Positions 1 to 7,415 of a stretch of DNA of 64,000 nucleotides are shown here, one piece after another (the first letter of the stretch is position 1; the number at the start of each line of letters is the position of its first letter). The stretch comes from Streptomyces sp. WZ-12. GTDB taxonomy: Bacteria > Actinomycetota > Actinomycetes > Streptomycetales > Streptomycetaceae. A program made the position numbers and the translations under genes. Below the pieces are notes generated by a model. That model did no database searches and was not told the origin of the DNA. It was given only the letters and a program-made list of their open reading frames with translations. Where the stretch lies: NCBI RefSeq assembly GCF_028898845.1, contig NZ_CP118574.1, forward strand, positions 3,658,001-3,722,000, given 5' to 3'.

Positions 1-163
1 ACTTGACCGCGTCGCAGCCGGCGTCCGCGGCGGCGTCGATCAGCCGGTACGCGTTCTCCAGGTCGCCGTTGTGGTTGATGCCGATCTCGCCGGTGACGTA
101 GACGGGGCGGCCGGGGCCGACCTCGCGGTCGCCGAGGGAGCGGAGGCGGGAGTTGCTGCTCAT
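1..163 (-). CDS. N-acetylneuraminate synthase family protein (NeuB/SpsE-like), N-terminal part
   Basis: Only the first 54 residues are in the window; the gene runs off the left edge. They contain GEIGINHNGD followed by an amphipathic helix and AGCDAVK, the opening strand-loop-helix of the sialic/nonulosonic acid synthase TIM barrel (NeuB, SpsE, PseI). Enzymes of this family condense phosphoenolpyruvate with a hexosamine or hexose to make a nine-carbon keto acid. The ATG follows a GAAGGA Shine-Dalgarno sequence. It lies 72 bases downstream of the cytidylyltransferase on the same strand, so it is probably the last known member of a leftward operon. Which sugar (Neu5Ac, Kdn or other) is made cannot be read from this fragment. 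Confidence 0.85.
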   Translation of the reverse strand, partial: MSSNSRLRSLGDREVGPGRPVYVTGEIGINHNGDLENAYRLIDAAADAGCDAVK

Positions 164-235
164 GGGAGGTTCCTTCGTTCCGTGTTCGGGGGGCGTGCTG
201 GGTGGGGGACGGGGGCTTGCGGGGGCGGGCGGCGG

Positions 236-1438
236 CTAGAGGGACGGGCCCAGGAGCCAGCCGGCGATCTCGCGGATGGCTCCGCTGCCGCCGGGGGTGG
301 TGGTGACCGCGCGGGCCGCGCCGCGCACCACGTCGTGGGCCGAGGCGACCGCGACCGGCCAGCCGACGAGGTCGAAGCAGGGCAGGTCGTTGACGTCGTT
401 GCCGACGTAGAGCACCCGCTCCGGGGTGACGTGGGACGCCTCGCACCACTGCTTCAGGGCGACGTCCTTGCGGTCGATGCCGTGCAGGACGGGCACCTTG
501 AGCTTGCGGGCGCGGGCGGCGACCACCGGGTTCTGCTCGGTGGAGAGGATCAGCAGCTTCAGCCCGGAGCGGCGCAGCGCGGCGATCCCCAGGCCGTCGC
601 CGCGGTGCACGGCGACGGTCTCCCGGCCGTCGGCGTCGATCAGCACCCGGTCGTCGGTCTGGGTGCCGTCGAAGTCCAGGACGACGGCGTCGATGTCGTC
701 GCCGGTCGGGAGCGCGTCCGGGCGGGCGGCGTCCAGCAGCGGGGCCAGGGCGCGGGCCCGGGCCAGGTCGTGCGGGTCGTCGATCTCCAACACCCGGGCC
801 GGGTCGGTGCGGACGAGCTCGGTGCGGCCGAAGAAGCGGTGGCCGCTGGCGCGGAAGCCGGCCGCGTCCATCGCGTAGGCGGCGCCGGTCTCCAACAGGT
901 CCTGGGGGCGGTCCTGGCGGCGCGGCCGGAAGGACTTGTCGTGGTTGACGCCGCGGCCGCCGTCGGGGGCGCTCTCGCCGGGGTCGGCGGCCTCAGCGTC
1001 CCGCCAGACGAAGCCGTGGAACGGGGCGACGGTCAGCGCGCTGTCCGCGCCGCCCTCGACGACCGCGGCGGCCACCGCGTCGATGTCCTCGCCGGTGAGG
1101 AACGGGCTGGTGCACTGGACGAGCAGCACCGCCCCGACCTGGCGGCCCTGTTCGGCCTCGTAGCTGTCCATGGCGTGCCGGACCGCGGCCTCGCTGGTGG
1201 CCGTGTCGCCGGCGATCTCGCCGGGCCGCCGTATCACGAGCGCGCCGGCGGCCCGGGCCGCGGCGGCGATCCCGGCGTCGTCGGTGGAGACCACCACGTC
1301 GGTGACCAGGCGCGCGGACCGGCAGGCGCGGACCGCGCGGGCCACCAGGGGCACGCCCCCGACGGCGGCGAGGTTCTTGGCGGGGACGCCCTTGGAGCCG
1401 CCGCGCGCGGGGATGACGGCCACAACGGTGGGGGGCAT
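236..1438 (-). CDS. Bifunctional CMP-nonulosonate cytidylyltransferase / KdsC-like HAD phosphatase
   Basis: 400 residues, two domains. The N-terminal part (about 1-235) opens with VAVIPARGGSKGVPAKN, the nucleotide-binding signature of NeuA/KdsB-type cytidylyltransferases that activate the nine-carbon acid with CTP. From about residue 252 a HAD phosphatase begins: DFDGTQTDD holds the nucleophile D255 and acid/base D257, LSTEQN is motif II, HGIDRKD carries the motif III lysine and GNDVNDLP motif IV, so the phosphatase looks catalytically intact and resembles KdsC. The ATG has GAGGAG upstream; longer in-frame extensions lack a plausible site. The fusion suggests dephosphorylation of the 9-phosphate and CMP activation by one polypeptide; vertebrate CMAS also carries a KdsC-like C-terminal domain. 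The exact sugar is inference. Confidence 0.88.
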   Translation of the reverse strand: MPPTVVAVIPARGGSKGVPAKNLAAVGGVPLVARAVRACRSARLVTDVVVSTDDAGIAAAARAAGALVIRRPGEIAGDTATSEAAVRHAMDSYEAEQGRQVGAVLLVQCTSPFLTGEDIDAVAAAVVEGGADSALTVAPFHGFVWRDAEAADPGESAPDGGRGVNHDKSFRPRRQDRPQDLLETGAAYAMDAAGFRASGHRFFGRTELVRTDPARVLEIDDPHDLARARALAPLLDAARPDALPTGDDIDAVVLDFDGTQTDDRVLIDADGRETVAVHRGDGLGIAALRRSGLKLLILSTEQNPVVAARARKLKVPVLHGIDRKDVALKQWCEASHVTPERVLYVGNDVNDLPCFDLVGWPVAVASAHDVVRGAARAVTTTPGGSGAIREIAGWLLGPSL

Positions 1439-1551
1439 GGGGCTCTCCTCGGTCGGGTCGGGGGCGGGGGGTCTGGCGGCCCGCGCTCGTTCGCTTCTCC
1501 GCCTGCTCGGCGACGGCGCGACCGCCGTCGTCACCTGCGCGCCGGGGCCGC

Positions 1552-2898
1552 TCACAGTTGCCCCCAGCGGCGGATGGCCGGGGCGACGCGTTGGACGCCG
1601 TGCCGGTAGGCGCCCCGGGCGGCCTCGCGGACCGCATCGCGGGCGAACCGCCGTAGCCCGCCGGCCTCTTGGGGCGCGTCGGCGAACCCGGCGAGCGGCG
1701 CGCCGTGCGGGTCCAGGCCGTAGCGGGCGAGGATGCCGGGCAGGTAGCCGGGGGCGGTGCGGGGCGTGTAGTACGGGGCGGGCGGCGGGAGTTGGTCGGC
1801 GGCGGCCAGTTCGGCGACCCGGTCGCGGGCGGCGTCGAAGGCGCGCTCGTACTCCCCCGGACTTCGTCCGGGAGGTGCCCCCATCCCTCGGGCGACGCCC
1901 TGCCGGGCCAGCCACGCGGGGTCGGGCTCCGGGCGGTGTCCGGCGTCGAGTTCGTCCCAGGAGGCCAGGCAGCCGGAGCCGAGGAAGTGGTGGTTGCCGA
2001 GCGCCTCGCGGACGCCGAGGTCGGTGAGGACGGCGGTGGGGATGCCGCGGTGCAGCGACTCCAGGGCGGCGGTGGAGCTGACCGTGACCATCAGGTCGGT
2101 GCGGTCCAGGACCTCGCCCATGTTCCCGTACACCAGGCGGCAGTTGGGGGGCAGCCCGCCGGGGAGCCTGCCGGCCAGCTTCTGGTACGGCAGTTCCTCG
2201 ACGTGGGTGGTGTGCTCGCCGGGCTTGCTACGGAGCTTGATCAGCACCTCGCGGTCGGGGTGCCGCCGGGCGTGCTCAACGGCCCGCCGCAGCAGGTACG
2301 TTCGCGCCTCGCGGGTCTCCGGGACGGAGGGCTGGGCGGCGAACACCACGGTGCGCGGCGCGTCCGGCGCCCGGTACGGCGCGCCGCCGAGGAAGGGCAG
2401 TGCGCACTCCACGACGCTGTCGTCGGGCGCGCCGACGCCCCGGTAGACCGCGCGGAAACGGTCCGCGTCGTGCCGGGAGTTGGCCAGCACCACGTCCGCG
2501 CCGTGCCGCAGCAGCAGCCCGTCGGCCAGCTTCTCGTAGACCACGCCGACGTAGCCGGTGACGACGACGGGGCGGCGCCGGTCGGTGCGCCAGGCGTGCG
2601 CGAGGCCGTGCACCATCGCCTGGACGGCGCCGCCGACGCAGGCCAGCACCAGCACGTCGCACCGCGTGCGGTCCGTCTCGCGGACGAAGTCGACGCCCCT
2701 GATCTCCCGCAACGAGTCCGCGCGGGCGCCGACCTCGCCGAGTTGGCGGACGGTCGGGGTGGCGCGGCCGCGGAGCAGGTAGCCGTCGAGTCGGGCGTCC
2801 GGGTGGAGCCGACGCGCGGTCAGGGCTCCCCACTTCCACCGGGTGTCCGAATCGGCGAGCACCGCGACCCGCGGTGCGGAATGGGTAGGTGATGGCAC
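1552..2898 (-). CDS. DUF6716-like putative glycosyltransferase
   Basis: 448 residues starting at GTG (VPSPTHSAPRVAVLADSD); upstream in-frame TTG is possible but less likely. The N-terminal half begins with a Rossmann-like strand (RVAVLADSDTRWKWG) and the C-terminal half carries VTVSSTAALESLHRG and GIPTAVL, a pattern common in GT-B polysaccharide transferases where the Ser/Thr-rich loop binds a nucleotide phosphate. I recognise it as the DUF6716 type found beside actinomycete nonulosonate genes. It is the first gene of the leftward transcript and is divergent from the GT2 gene, so it probably works on the same wall polymer. The reaction is unknown; the glycosyltransferase label rests on fold-like motifs and context. 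Confidence 0.6.
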   Translation of the reverse strand: MPSPTHSAPRVAVLADSDTRWKWGALTARRLHPDARLDGYLLRGRATPTVRQLGEVGARADSLREIRGVDFVRETDRTRCDVLVLACVGGAVQAMVHGLAHAWRTDRRRPVVVTGYVGVVYEKLADGLLLRHGADVVLANSRHDADRFRAVYRGVGAPDDSVVECALPFLGGAPYRAPDAPRTVVFAAQPSVPETREARTYLLRRAVEHARRHPDREVLIKLRSKPGEHTTHVEELPYQKLAGRLPGGLPPNCRLVYGNMGEVLDRTDLMVTVSSTAALESLHRGIPTAVLTDLGVREALGNHHFLGSGCLASWDELDAGHRPEPDPAWLARQGVARGMGAPPGRSPGEYERAFDAARDRVAELAAADQLPPPAPYYTPRTAPGYLPGILARYGLDPHGAPLAGFADAPQEAGGLRRFARDAVREAARGAYRHGVQRVAPAIRRWGQL

Positions 2899-3067
2899 GT
2901 CGAAAACGCTAGAAAGGCGCGACGGTTGGCGGACCAACGCGGGAGCAACAACGGGTTAACAGCCGGCCGCCGAACGCCGAACCCACCCGAATACCGCCCG
3001 GTCGGCGGCTCGGTTAACCATCCCGCCATGCGTCGTTCACCGTCGGGTACGCGCCGCGTAAAGACGA
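2899..3067. promoter_or_regulatory. Divergent promoter region of the glycopolymer locus
   Basis: This 169-base gap separates the leftward DUF6716 gene from the rightward transferase genes, so both promoters must lie here. It is visibly lower in GC than its flanks and contains two GTTAAC hexamers (2955-2960 and 3013-3018) 58 bases apart, which could be binding half-sites or parts of promoters. No clear -35/-10 pair could be fixed by eye. Confidence 0.35.
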
Positions 3068-3097
3068 ATGCCGGGCGCCGCCCCTAACGTCTCGGGG

Positions 3098-4114
3098 GTG
3101 GTCAAGCTCTCCGTCGTCGTGCCGTTCTACAACGTGCAGACATACGCGCCCGATACTCTGAAAAGCCTGGCGGCGAACTCTCGCGAGGATTTCGAATTCC
3201 TGCTCGTCGAGGACTGTTCACGCGACGAGACGCCGGACATCCTCCGGCGCGCCGAGGCGGAACTGCCGGGCGCCCGGGTGCTGTGGCACGAGAAGAACGG
3301 CGGCCTGGCCACCGCGCGCAACACCGGACTGGACGCGGCCCGCGGCGAGTACGTCACCTTCCTCGACGGCGACGACTGGCTGGCCCCCGGCTACCTCCCC
3401 GAACTCCTTTCCGTCATCGAGGAGTTGGGCTGCGACTTCGTGCGCACCGACCACGTCCAGTGCACCAACCGGACGCGCACCGTGCACCGGGTCCCGCACG
3501 GCCGGCGGGGGGTGGTGCTGGAACCGCGGAGCGTGATCCTGCCCGCCGACCGCTCCACCTCGGTCGACTACGCCTACGCCTGGGCCGGGATCTACCACCG
3601 CCGGCTGCTGGACGACGGCCTGTTGCACTTCACCGACGGGCTGCGCACCGCGGAGGACCGGCCGTGGATCTGGCGGCTGCACCGCGAGGCGAAATCCATG
3701 GCGGTGACGGGGTTGTTGGGCGTTTTCTACCGGCGCGGGGTGGCGTCCTCGTTGACGCAGATCGGGGACGTGCGGCAATTGGACTTCATTCGCGCATTCG
3801 ACCAGGTGATCGAGGACACCGCCGGCGATCCCGAGGCGCATCTGCTGTTGCCGAAGGCGGTGCGTACCTATTGCGCGATCATTTCCCATCACCTCGGCAC
3901 GATCGAACGGTTCGAGCCACCGATCGCCCGTACCTTGCGGGCGTTGAGCGCCGCGGCCATGAAACGCATGCCGCAGGACGTACTGAAGGAAGCCCTGGAT
4001 TCCATGGATGTACAGCGCGCCTCCCGACTGCGGCGACTGCGCCGCCGCCCCTCCCCCAAGGTCTCGGCGTCGCCCGACCAGGGTGGTACCTCCCTGGCGG
4101 AGGTCACCGCCTGA
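3098..4114 (+). CDS. Glycosyltransferase family 2
   Basis: 338 residues if translation starts at the GTG giving VKLSVVVPFYNV, the normal first strand of GT-A fold transferases; an in-frame ATG at 3068 would add ten residues. VVVPFYNVQTYAPDTLKSL is the UDP/GDP-sugar binding start, LVEDCSRDETPDI is the next signature, and FLDGDDWL is the metal-binding DxD region near residue 92. The C-terminal third is basic and helical. Family members transfer a sugar from a nucleotide sugar to a growing glycan at the inner membrane face. It is the first gene of a tightly packed three-gene transcript: its TGA overlaps the next ATG by one base. It probably adds the neutral sugar or linkage unit of the wall polymer, which is inference. 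Confidence 0.85.
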   Translation: MVKLSVVVPFYNVQTYAPDTLKSLAANSREDFEFLLVEDCSRDETPDILRRAEAELPGARVLWHEKNGGLATARNTGLDAARGEYVTFLDGDDWLAPGYLPELLSVIEELGCDFVRTDHVQCTNRTRTVHRVPHGRRGVVLEPRSVILPADRSTSVDYAYAWAGIYHRRLLDDGLLHFTDGLRTAEDRPWIWRLHREAKSMAVTGLLGVFYRRGVASSLTQIGDVRQLDFIRAFDQVIEDTAGDPEAHLLLPKAVRTYCAIISHHLGTIERFEPPIARTLRALSAAAMKRMPQDVLKEALDSMDVQRASRLRRLRRRPSPKVSASPDQGGTSLAEVTA

Positions 4115-5493
4115 TGCCCGGCCGGCCCCGCACCCAGATCTTCCTGGCGTCCACCCTCTACGGCGCGGCGACGCTGGCCGCCGCCCTGGACGCCGACCTG
4201 TTCGCCCCGGCCGACCGCCGGCTGCTGCTGATCGCCAACAACGCGATGACCCCGGAGACCAGCCCGGCGCTGGACGCGATGCCGGGCTTCGCGCGGCTGC
4301 GCGACCGCTTCGACGGCGTGCTGTCGTGGAACGAGACGATCCGCCCGTTCCACCCCGGCGGTTGGTCCCCGCGCCCCAACGACGTCCCGCTGTGGGAGCG
4401 CCATCTGCGGCTGCTGTGGGAACTGGGCGACGACGAGGTCGCGTTGGTTCTGGAGTCCATCCAGGTCAACCCGGCGCAGGCGCTCGCCCAGCTCTTCCCG
4501 GGCGCCCCGATCGACGTCTACGCCGACGGCCTGATGAGTTACGGCCCGACCCGCGACAAGTTGGACCCGCTGATCGGCACCCGGATCGACCGGGTGCTGC
4601 ACCTGGACCTCGTGCCGGGCCTGGCGCCGTTGCTGCTCACCGAGTTCGGGGTGGCGCCGCAGATCGTGCCGGGCGACGCGGTCACCACGGTGCTGGCCGA
4701 ACTCGCCGACGAGAGCGAGGCGTTGGGCGAGCTGGCGGGCGTCCCTCAGGGCGCGGCGCTGCTGCTCGGGCAGTACCTCTCGGCGCTGTCCATCCTCACC
4801 CCGCAGGAGGAAGAGGAGCTGCACGTCCGGATGGTGCGGGGGGCGGTCGAGCGGGGCCACCGCACGCTCGTCTTCAAGCCGCATCCGTCGGCGCCGGCCC
4901 GCTGGTCGCGGATGCTGGAGCGGGAGGCCGAGCGGCTCGGGGTCGCGCTGACCGTGCTGGACCGGCCGGTGCTCGCCGAGGCCCTCTACCAACGGGCCCG
5001 CCCGGCGCTGGTGGTCGGCTGCTTCTCCACCGCGCTGCTGACCGCCGCCACCCTCTTCGACCTGCCGGTCGCCCGGACCGGCACCGGGCTGCTGCTGGAC
5101 CGCCTGACGCCGTACCAGAACAGCAACCGGATGCCGGTGACGCTGGTGGACGCGCTCGTCCCGGACCTCGCCGACCGCGGCGCGGCCCCGCGCACCCTCG
5201 CCACCCCGGCGGACGTCGGCCCGCTGGTCACCGCGGTCGGCTACGCGATGCAGCACCAGATCTACCCGCAGCTCCGCCCGGCCGCCGAGCGTTACCTGGC
5301 CGCCCACCTCGACGCGTACACCCGCCGCTACTTCAAGCGGCGCCGGCTGACCGCGCTGGCGCTGCCCGGCGCGCTCCCGTCCCAACTGGCGTTCCTGCCC
5401 CGCAATGCCGCGCTCCGCCGGGTGGCGCGCCGGGCCCGGTCCGCGCAGCGCCGACTCAGGCAGCGCCGTCTCAAGAAGTGGGCCGCCGCCTGA
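4114..5493 (+). CDS. Polysialyltransferase-family glycosyltransferase (nonulosonate polymerase candidate)
   Basis: 459 residues, translationally coupled to the GT2 gene (TGATG). It carries the two hallmarks of bacterial polysialyltransferases: an acidic-Gly motif followed by Ser-Tyr (VYADGLMSYGP, about residue 135) and an HP motif (LVFKPHPSAPARW, about residue 252). A third conserved block, VVGCFSTALLTAATLF, resembles the nucleotide-binding loop. The extreme C-terminus is strongly basic (QRRLRQRRLKKW), typical of peripheral attachment to the membrane. In bacteria this family builds polysialic acid capsules; in Streptomyces related genes sit in loci linked to teichulosonic acid, a Kdn-containing wall polymer. 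With the synthase and cytidylyltransferase next door it is the likely polymerising enzyme. Acceptor and linkage are not deducible. Confidence 0.82.
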   Translation: MPGRPRTQIFLASTLYGAATLAAALDADLFAPADRRLLLIANNAMTPETSPALDAMPGFARLRDRFDGVLSWNETIRPFHPGGWSPRPNDVPLWERHLRLLWELGDDEVALVLESIQVNPAQALAQLFPGAPIDVYADGLMSYGPTRDKLDPLIGTRIDRVLHLDLVPGLAPLLLTEFGVAPQIVPGDAVTTVLAELADESEALGELAGVPQGAALLLGQYLSALSILTPQEEEELHVRMVRGAVERGHRTLVFKPHPSAPARWSRMLEREAERLGVALTVLDRPVLAEALYQRARPALVVGCFSTALLTAATLFDLPVARTGTGLLLDRLTPYQNSNRMPVTLVDALVPDLADRGAAPRTLATPADVGPLVTAVGYAMQHQIYPQLRPAAERYLAAHLDAYTRRYFKRRRLTALALPGALPSQLAFLPRNAALRRVARRARSAQRRLRQRRLKKWAAA

Positions 5494-6668
5494 TGACCAC
5501 CACCTCACCGGCGGCCGGCGCGCCCCGCCTGGCACCGGACCGCGCCGCGCCGGCCGCCCCGAGCGCCGCGCCGGCCGCCGCCAAGGACACCGCGATACGG
5601 GGCCGGGGCGGCGCCTCCCGGCTGCGCGCCCTGGACGGGCTGCGGCTGGTCGCCGCCCTGATGGTCGCCGCCTACCACTACGGCGGCCGCGGCGGCGACG
5701 TCTCCCGGGCCTGGGGCGACTCCCCCGCCCACCAATTCCCGGCCCTGTCCGGCGCGTTCGCGTACGGCTGCCTGGGCGTCCAGATCTTCTTCGTGATCAG
5801 CGGCTTCGTGATCTGCCTGAGCGGTTGGGGGCGCACCCTGCGCTCCTTCGTCGCCTCCCGCATCAGCCGCCTCTACCCGGCGTACTGGGTGGCGATCCTC
5901 CTGGTCACCGCGGTCTTCGCGCTCCCCTGGGTCGCCTTCAAGGCGCTCTCCCCCAGCGAGGTGCTGACCAACCTCACCATGCTTCAGTACCCGTTGGGCG
6001 TGCACCGGGTGCTCGGCGTCTGCTGGACCCTCTGGGCCGAGATGCGGTTCTACGCGCTGTTCGCGCTGTGCGTGGTGCTGCCCGGCGCCACCCGCGGCCG
6101 GGTGGTCCTCTTCTGCGCCGGCTGGACGCTGGCCGCCGCGCTGGCCCAGTCGTCCCACGAACCGTTCCTGAACACCGTGTTGATGCCGCAGTACGCCCCG
6201 TTCTTCATCGGCGGCGTGGGCCTGTACCTGCTGCACCGCTTCGGCCGCAAGGACCCGGTCGCCTGGACGATCGTGCTGGTCAGTTGGCTGATAGGACAGC
6301 ACTACGCGGTCGCCGGGCTCTGGCACGCGCCGTCCGTGCACGCCTTCTCCTACCGCTCGGCGACCGTCATCATCGCCGTCGTCACCGCCGGCTTCGCGCT
6401 GGTCGCCGCCGTCGCGCTGGGCGCCTTCCGCTGGGCCGACTGGCGCTGGCTGACCGTGGCCGGCGCGCTGACCTACCCCTTCTACCTCGTCCACGAGCAC
6501 CTGGGCTGGGTGGTGATAGGCGCCCTGCACCGCGGCGCCGGCCTGCCCTCCTACGCCACCCTGCTGGGGACCGTCGCGCTCATGCTGCTGCTGGCCTGGA
6601 CGATGCACCGCTGGGTCGAACGCCCCCTGGCCCCCCGCCTCCGCCGCGCCATCGACCCGCGCCGCTAG
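5493..6668 (+). CDS. Acyltransferase family 3 (OafA/YrhL-like) membrane O-acetylase
   Basis: 391 residues, again overlapping the previous stop by one base (TGATG). An N-terminal Ala/Pro-rich cytosolic tail of about 40 residues precedes RLRALDGLRLVAALMVAAYHY, the first membrane helix with the conserved Arg and active-site-region His of this family. GCLGVQIFFVISGFVI follows and about ten hydrophobic helices can be seen to the end. Such proteins move acyl groups, usually acetate, onto exported polysaccharides. Being the last gene of the transferase transcript it is likely to acetylate the nonulosonate polymer, as O-acetylases do in polysialic acid loci. Substrate assignment is inference from context. 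Confidence 0.85.
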   Translation: MTTTSPAAGAPRLAPDRAAPAAPSAAPAAAKDTAIRGRGGASRLRALDGLRLVAALMVAAYHYGGRGGDVSRAWGDSPAHQFPALSGAFAYGCLGVQIFFVISGFVICLSGWGRTLRSFVASRISRLYPAYWVAILLVTAVFALPWVAFKALSPSEVLTNLTMLQYPLGVHRVLGVCWTLWAEMRFYALFALCVVLPGATRGRVVLFCAGWTLAAALAQSSHEPFLNTVLMPQYAPFFIGGVGLYLLHRFGRKDPVAWTIVLVSWLIGQHYAVAGLWHAPSVHAFSYRSATVIIAVVTAGFALVAAVALGAFRWADWRWLTVAGALTYPFYLVHEHLGWVVIGALHRGAGLPSYATLLGTVALMLLLAWTMHRWVERPLAPRLRRAIDPRR

Positions 6669-6699
6669 CGGGGGCGACCACCGGGGCGACCGCCCTCCC

Positions 6700-7377
6700 T
6701 CAACTCTGCCTCCGCTTCACGAAATTGGCCTCGATCCCGGCGATGATGATCCGCAGCCCGGCATCGTAGGACGCCTCCACATCGCCGAACATCTGCCGCC
6801 CGGCGTGCGCGGCCAGCGGGTACGTCGCGCCCAGCCGCCGCTCGCGCTCGTCGAGGTCGTAGGCGGGGTCGCGGATCTCCGGGTGCTCGGGGTCGGGGTG
6901 CACCGACTGCTCCTCGATGACCAGCCCGACGGTGTAGTTGTACGCGGTCCACCAGGCGCTGACCGCCTCGGGCAGGGTGAAGCCGACCGCGGTGAAGTGG
7001 CCGAGGAAGAGCTCCAGCGGGGCCGCGAGGGTGTCGTCCGTCATCCGCGTGCCGCTGACGACCTTGCCGCCGTCGCGGTAGGTGAGCAGCTCCCGGCGGA
7101 GCGCGCCGCAGGAGCGCAGGAGCATCTCCTGCCAGGACGACCACCGGCCGTCCGGCCCGGGCCCGCCCGACGCCGTCGACCGGAACAGCCGCCGGAAGAC
7201 CTCCGTCGCCATCTCGTCCAGCAGTTCCTGCTTGTTCTTGAAGTGCCAATAGAGCGCCGGCGCCTGGACGTTGAGCTCCTTGGCGATCCGCCGGAGGGTC
7301 AGGCCGTCCAGGCCACCCTCGTTGAGCAGCCGCAGGGCGGTCTCCACCACCACATCCCGGTCAATACGCGAAGCCAT
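6700..7377 (-). CDS. TetR family transcriptional regulator (TetR_C_1 type)
   Basis: 225 residues. The N-terminal helix-turn-helix is clear: LTLRRIAKELNVQAPALYWH at about 26-45. This is the subclass closest to the tetracycline repressor, where ALYWHFKNKQELLD is typical, and the C-terminal ligand domain ends in ASYDAGLRIIIAGIEANF. It is divergent from an FAD monooxygenase, with only 38 bases between start codons, and two matching palindromes lie in and just past that gap. It therefore probably represses both itself and the monooxygenase until a small aromatic ligand binds. Ligand unknown. Confidence 0.92.
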   Translation of the reverse strand: MASRIDRDVVVETALRLLNEGGLDGLTLRRIAKELNVQAPALYWHFKNKQELLDEMATEVFRRLFRSTASGGPGPDGRWSSWQEMLLRSCGALRRELLTYRDGGKVVSGTRMTDDTLAAPLELFLGHFTAVGFTLPEAVSAWWTAYNYTVGLVIEEQSVHPDPEHPEIRDPAYDLDERERRLGATYPLAAHAGRQMFGDVEASYDAGLRIIIAGIEANFVKRRQS

Positions 7378-7386
7378 ATTGACAAT

Positions 7387-7399
7387 TTAACACCGTTAA
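7387..7399. promoter_or_regulatory. Probable TetR operator 1
   Basis: TTAAC-ACC-GTTAA is a perfect inverted repeat with a 3-base spacer, 10 bases upstream of the TetR start codon on the opposite strand and 17 bases before the monooxygenase ATG. Its sequence matches operator 2, centred 36 bases away. Confidence 0.7.
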
Positions 7400-7415
7400 G
7401 CGCACCCTCGAAAGC

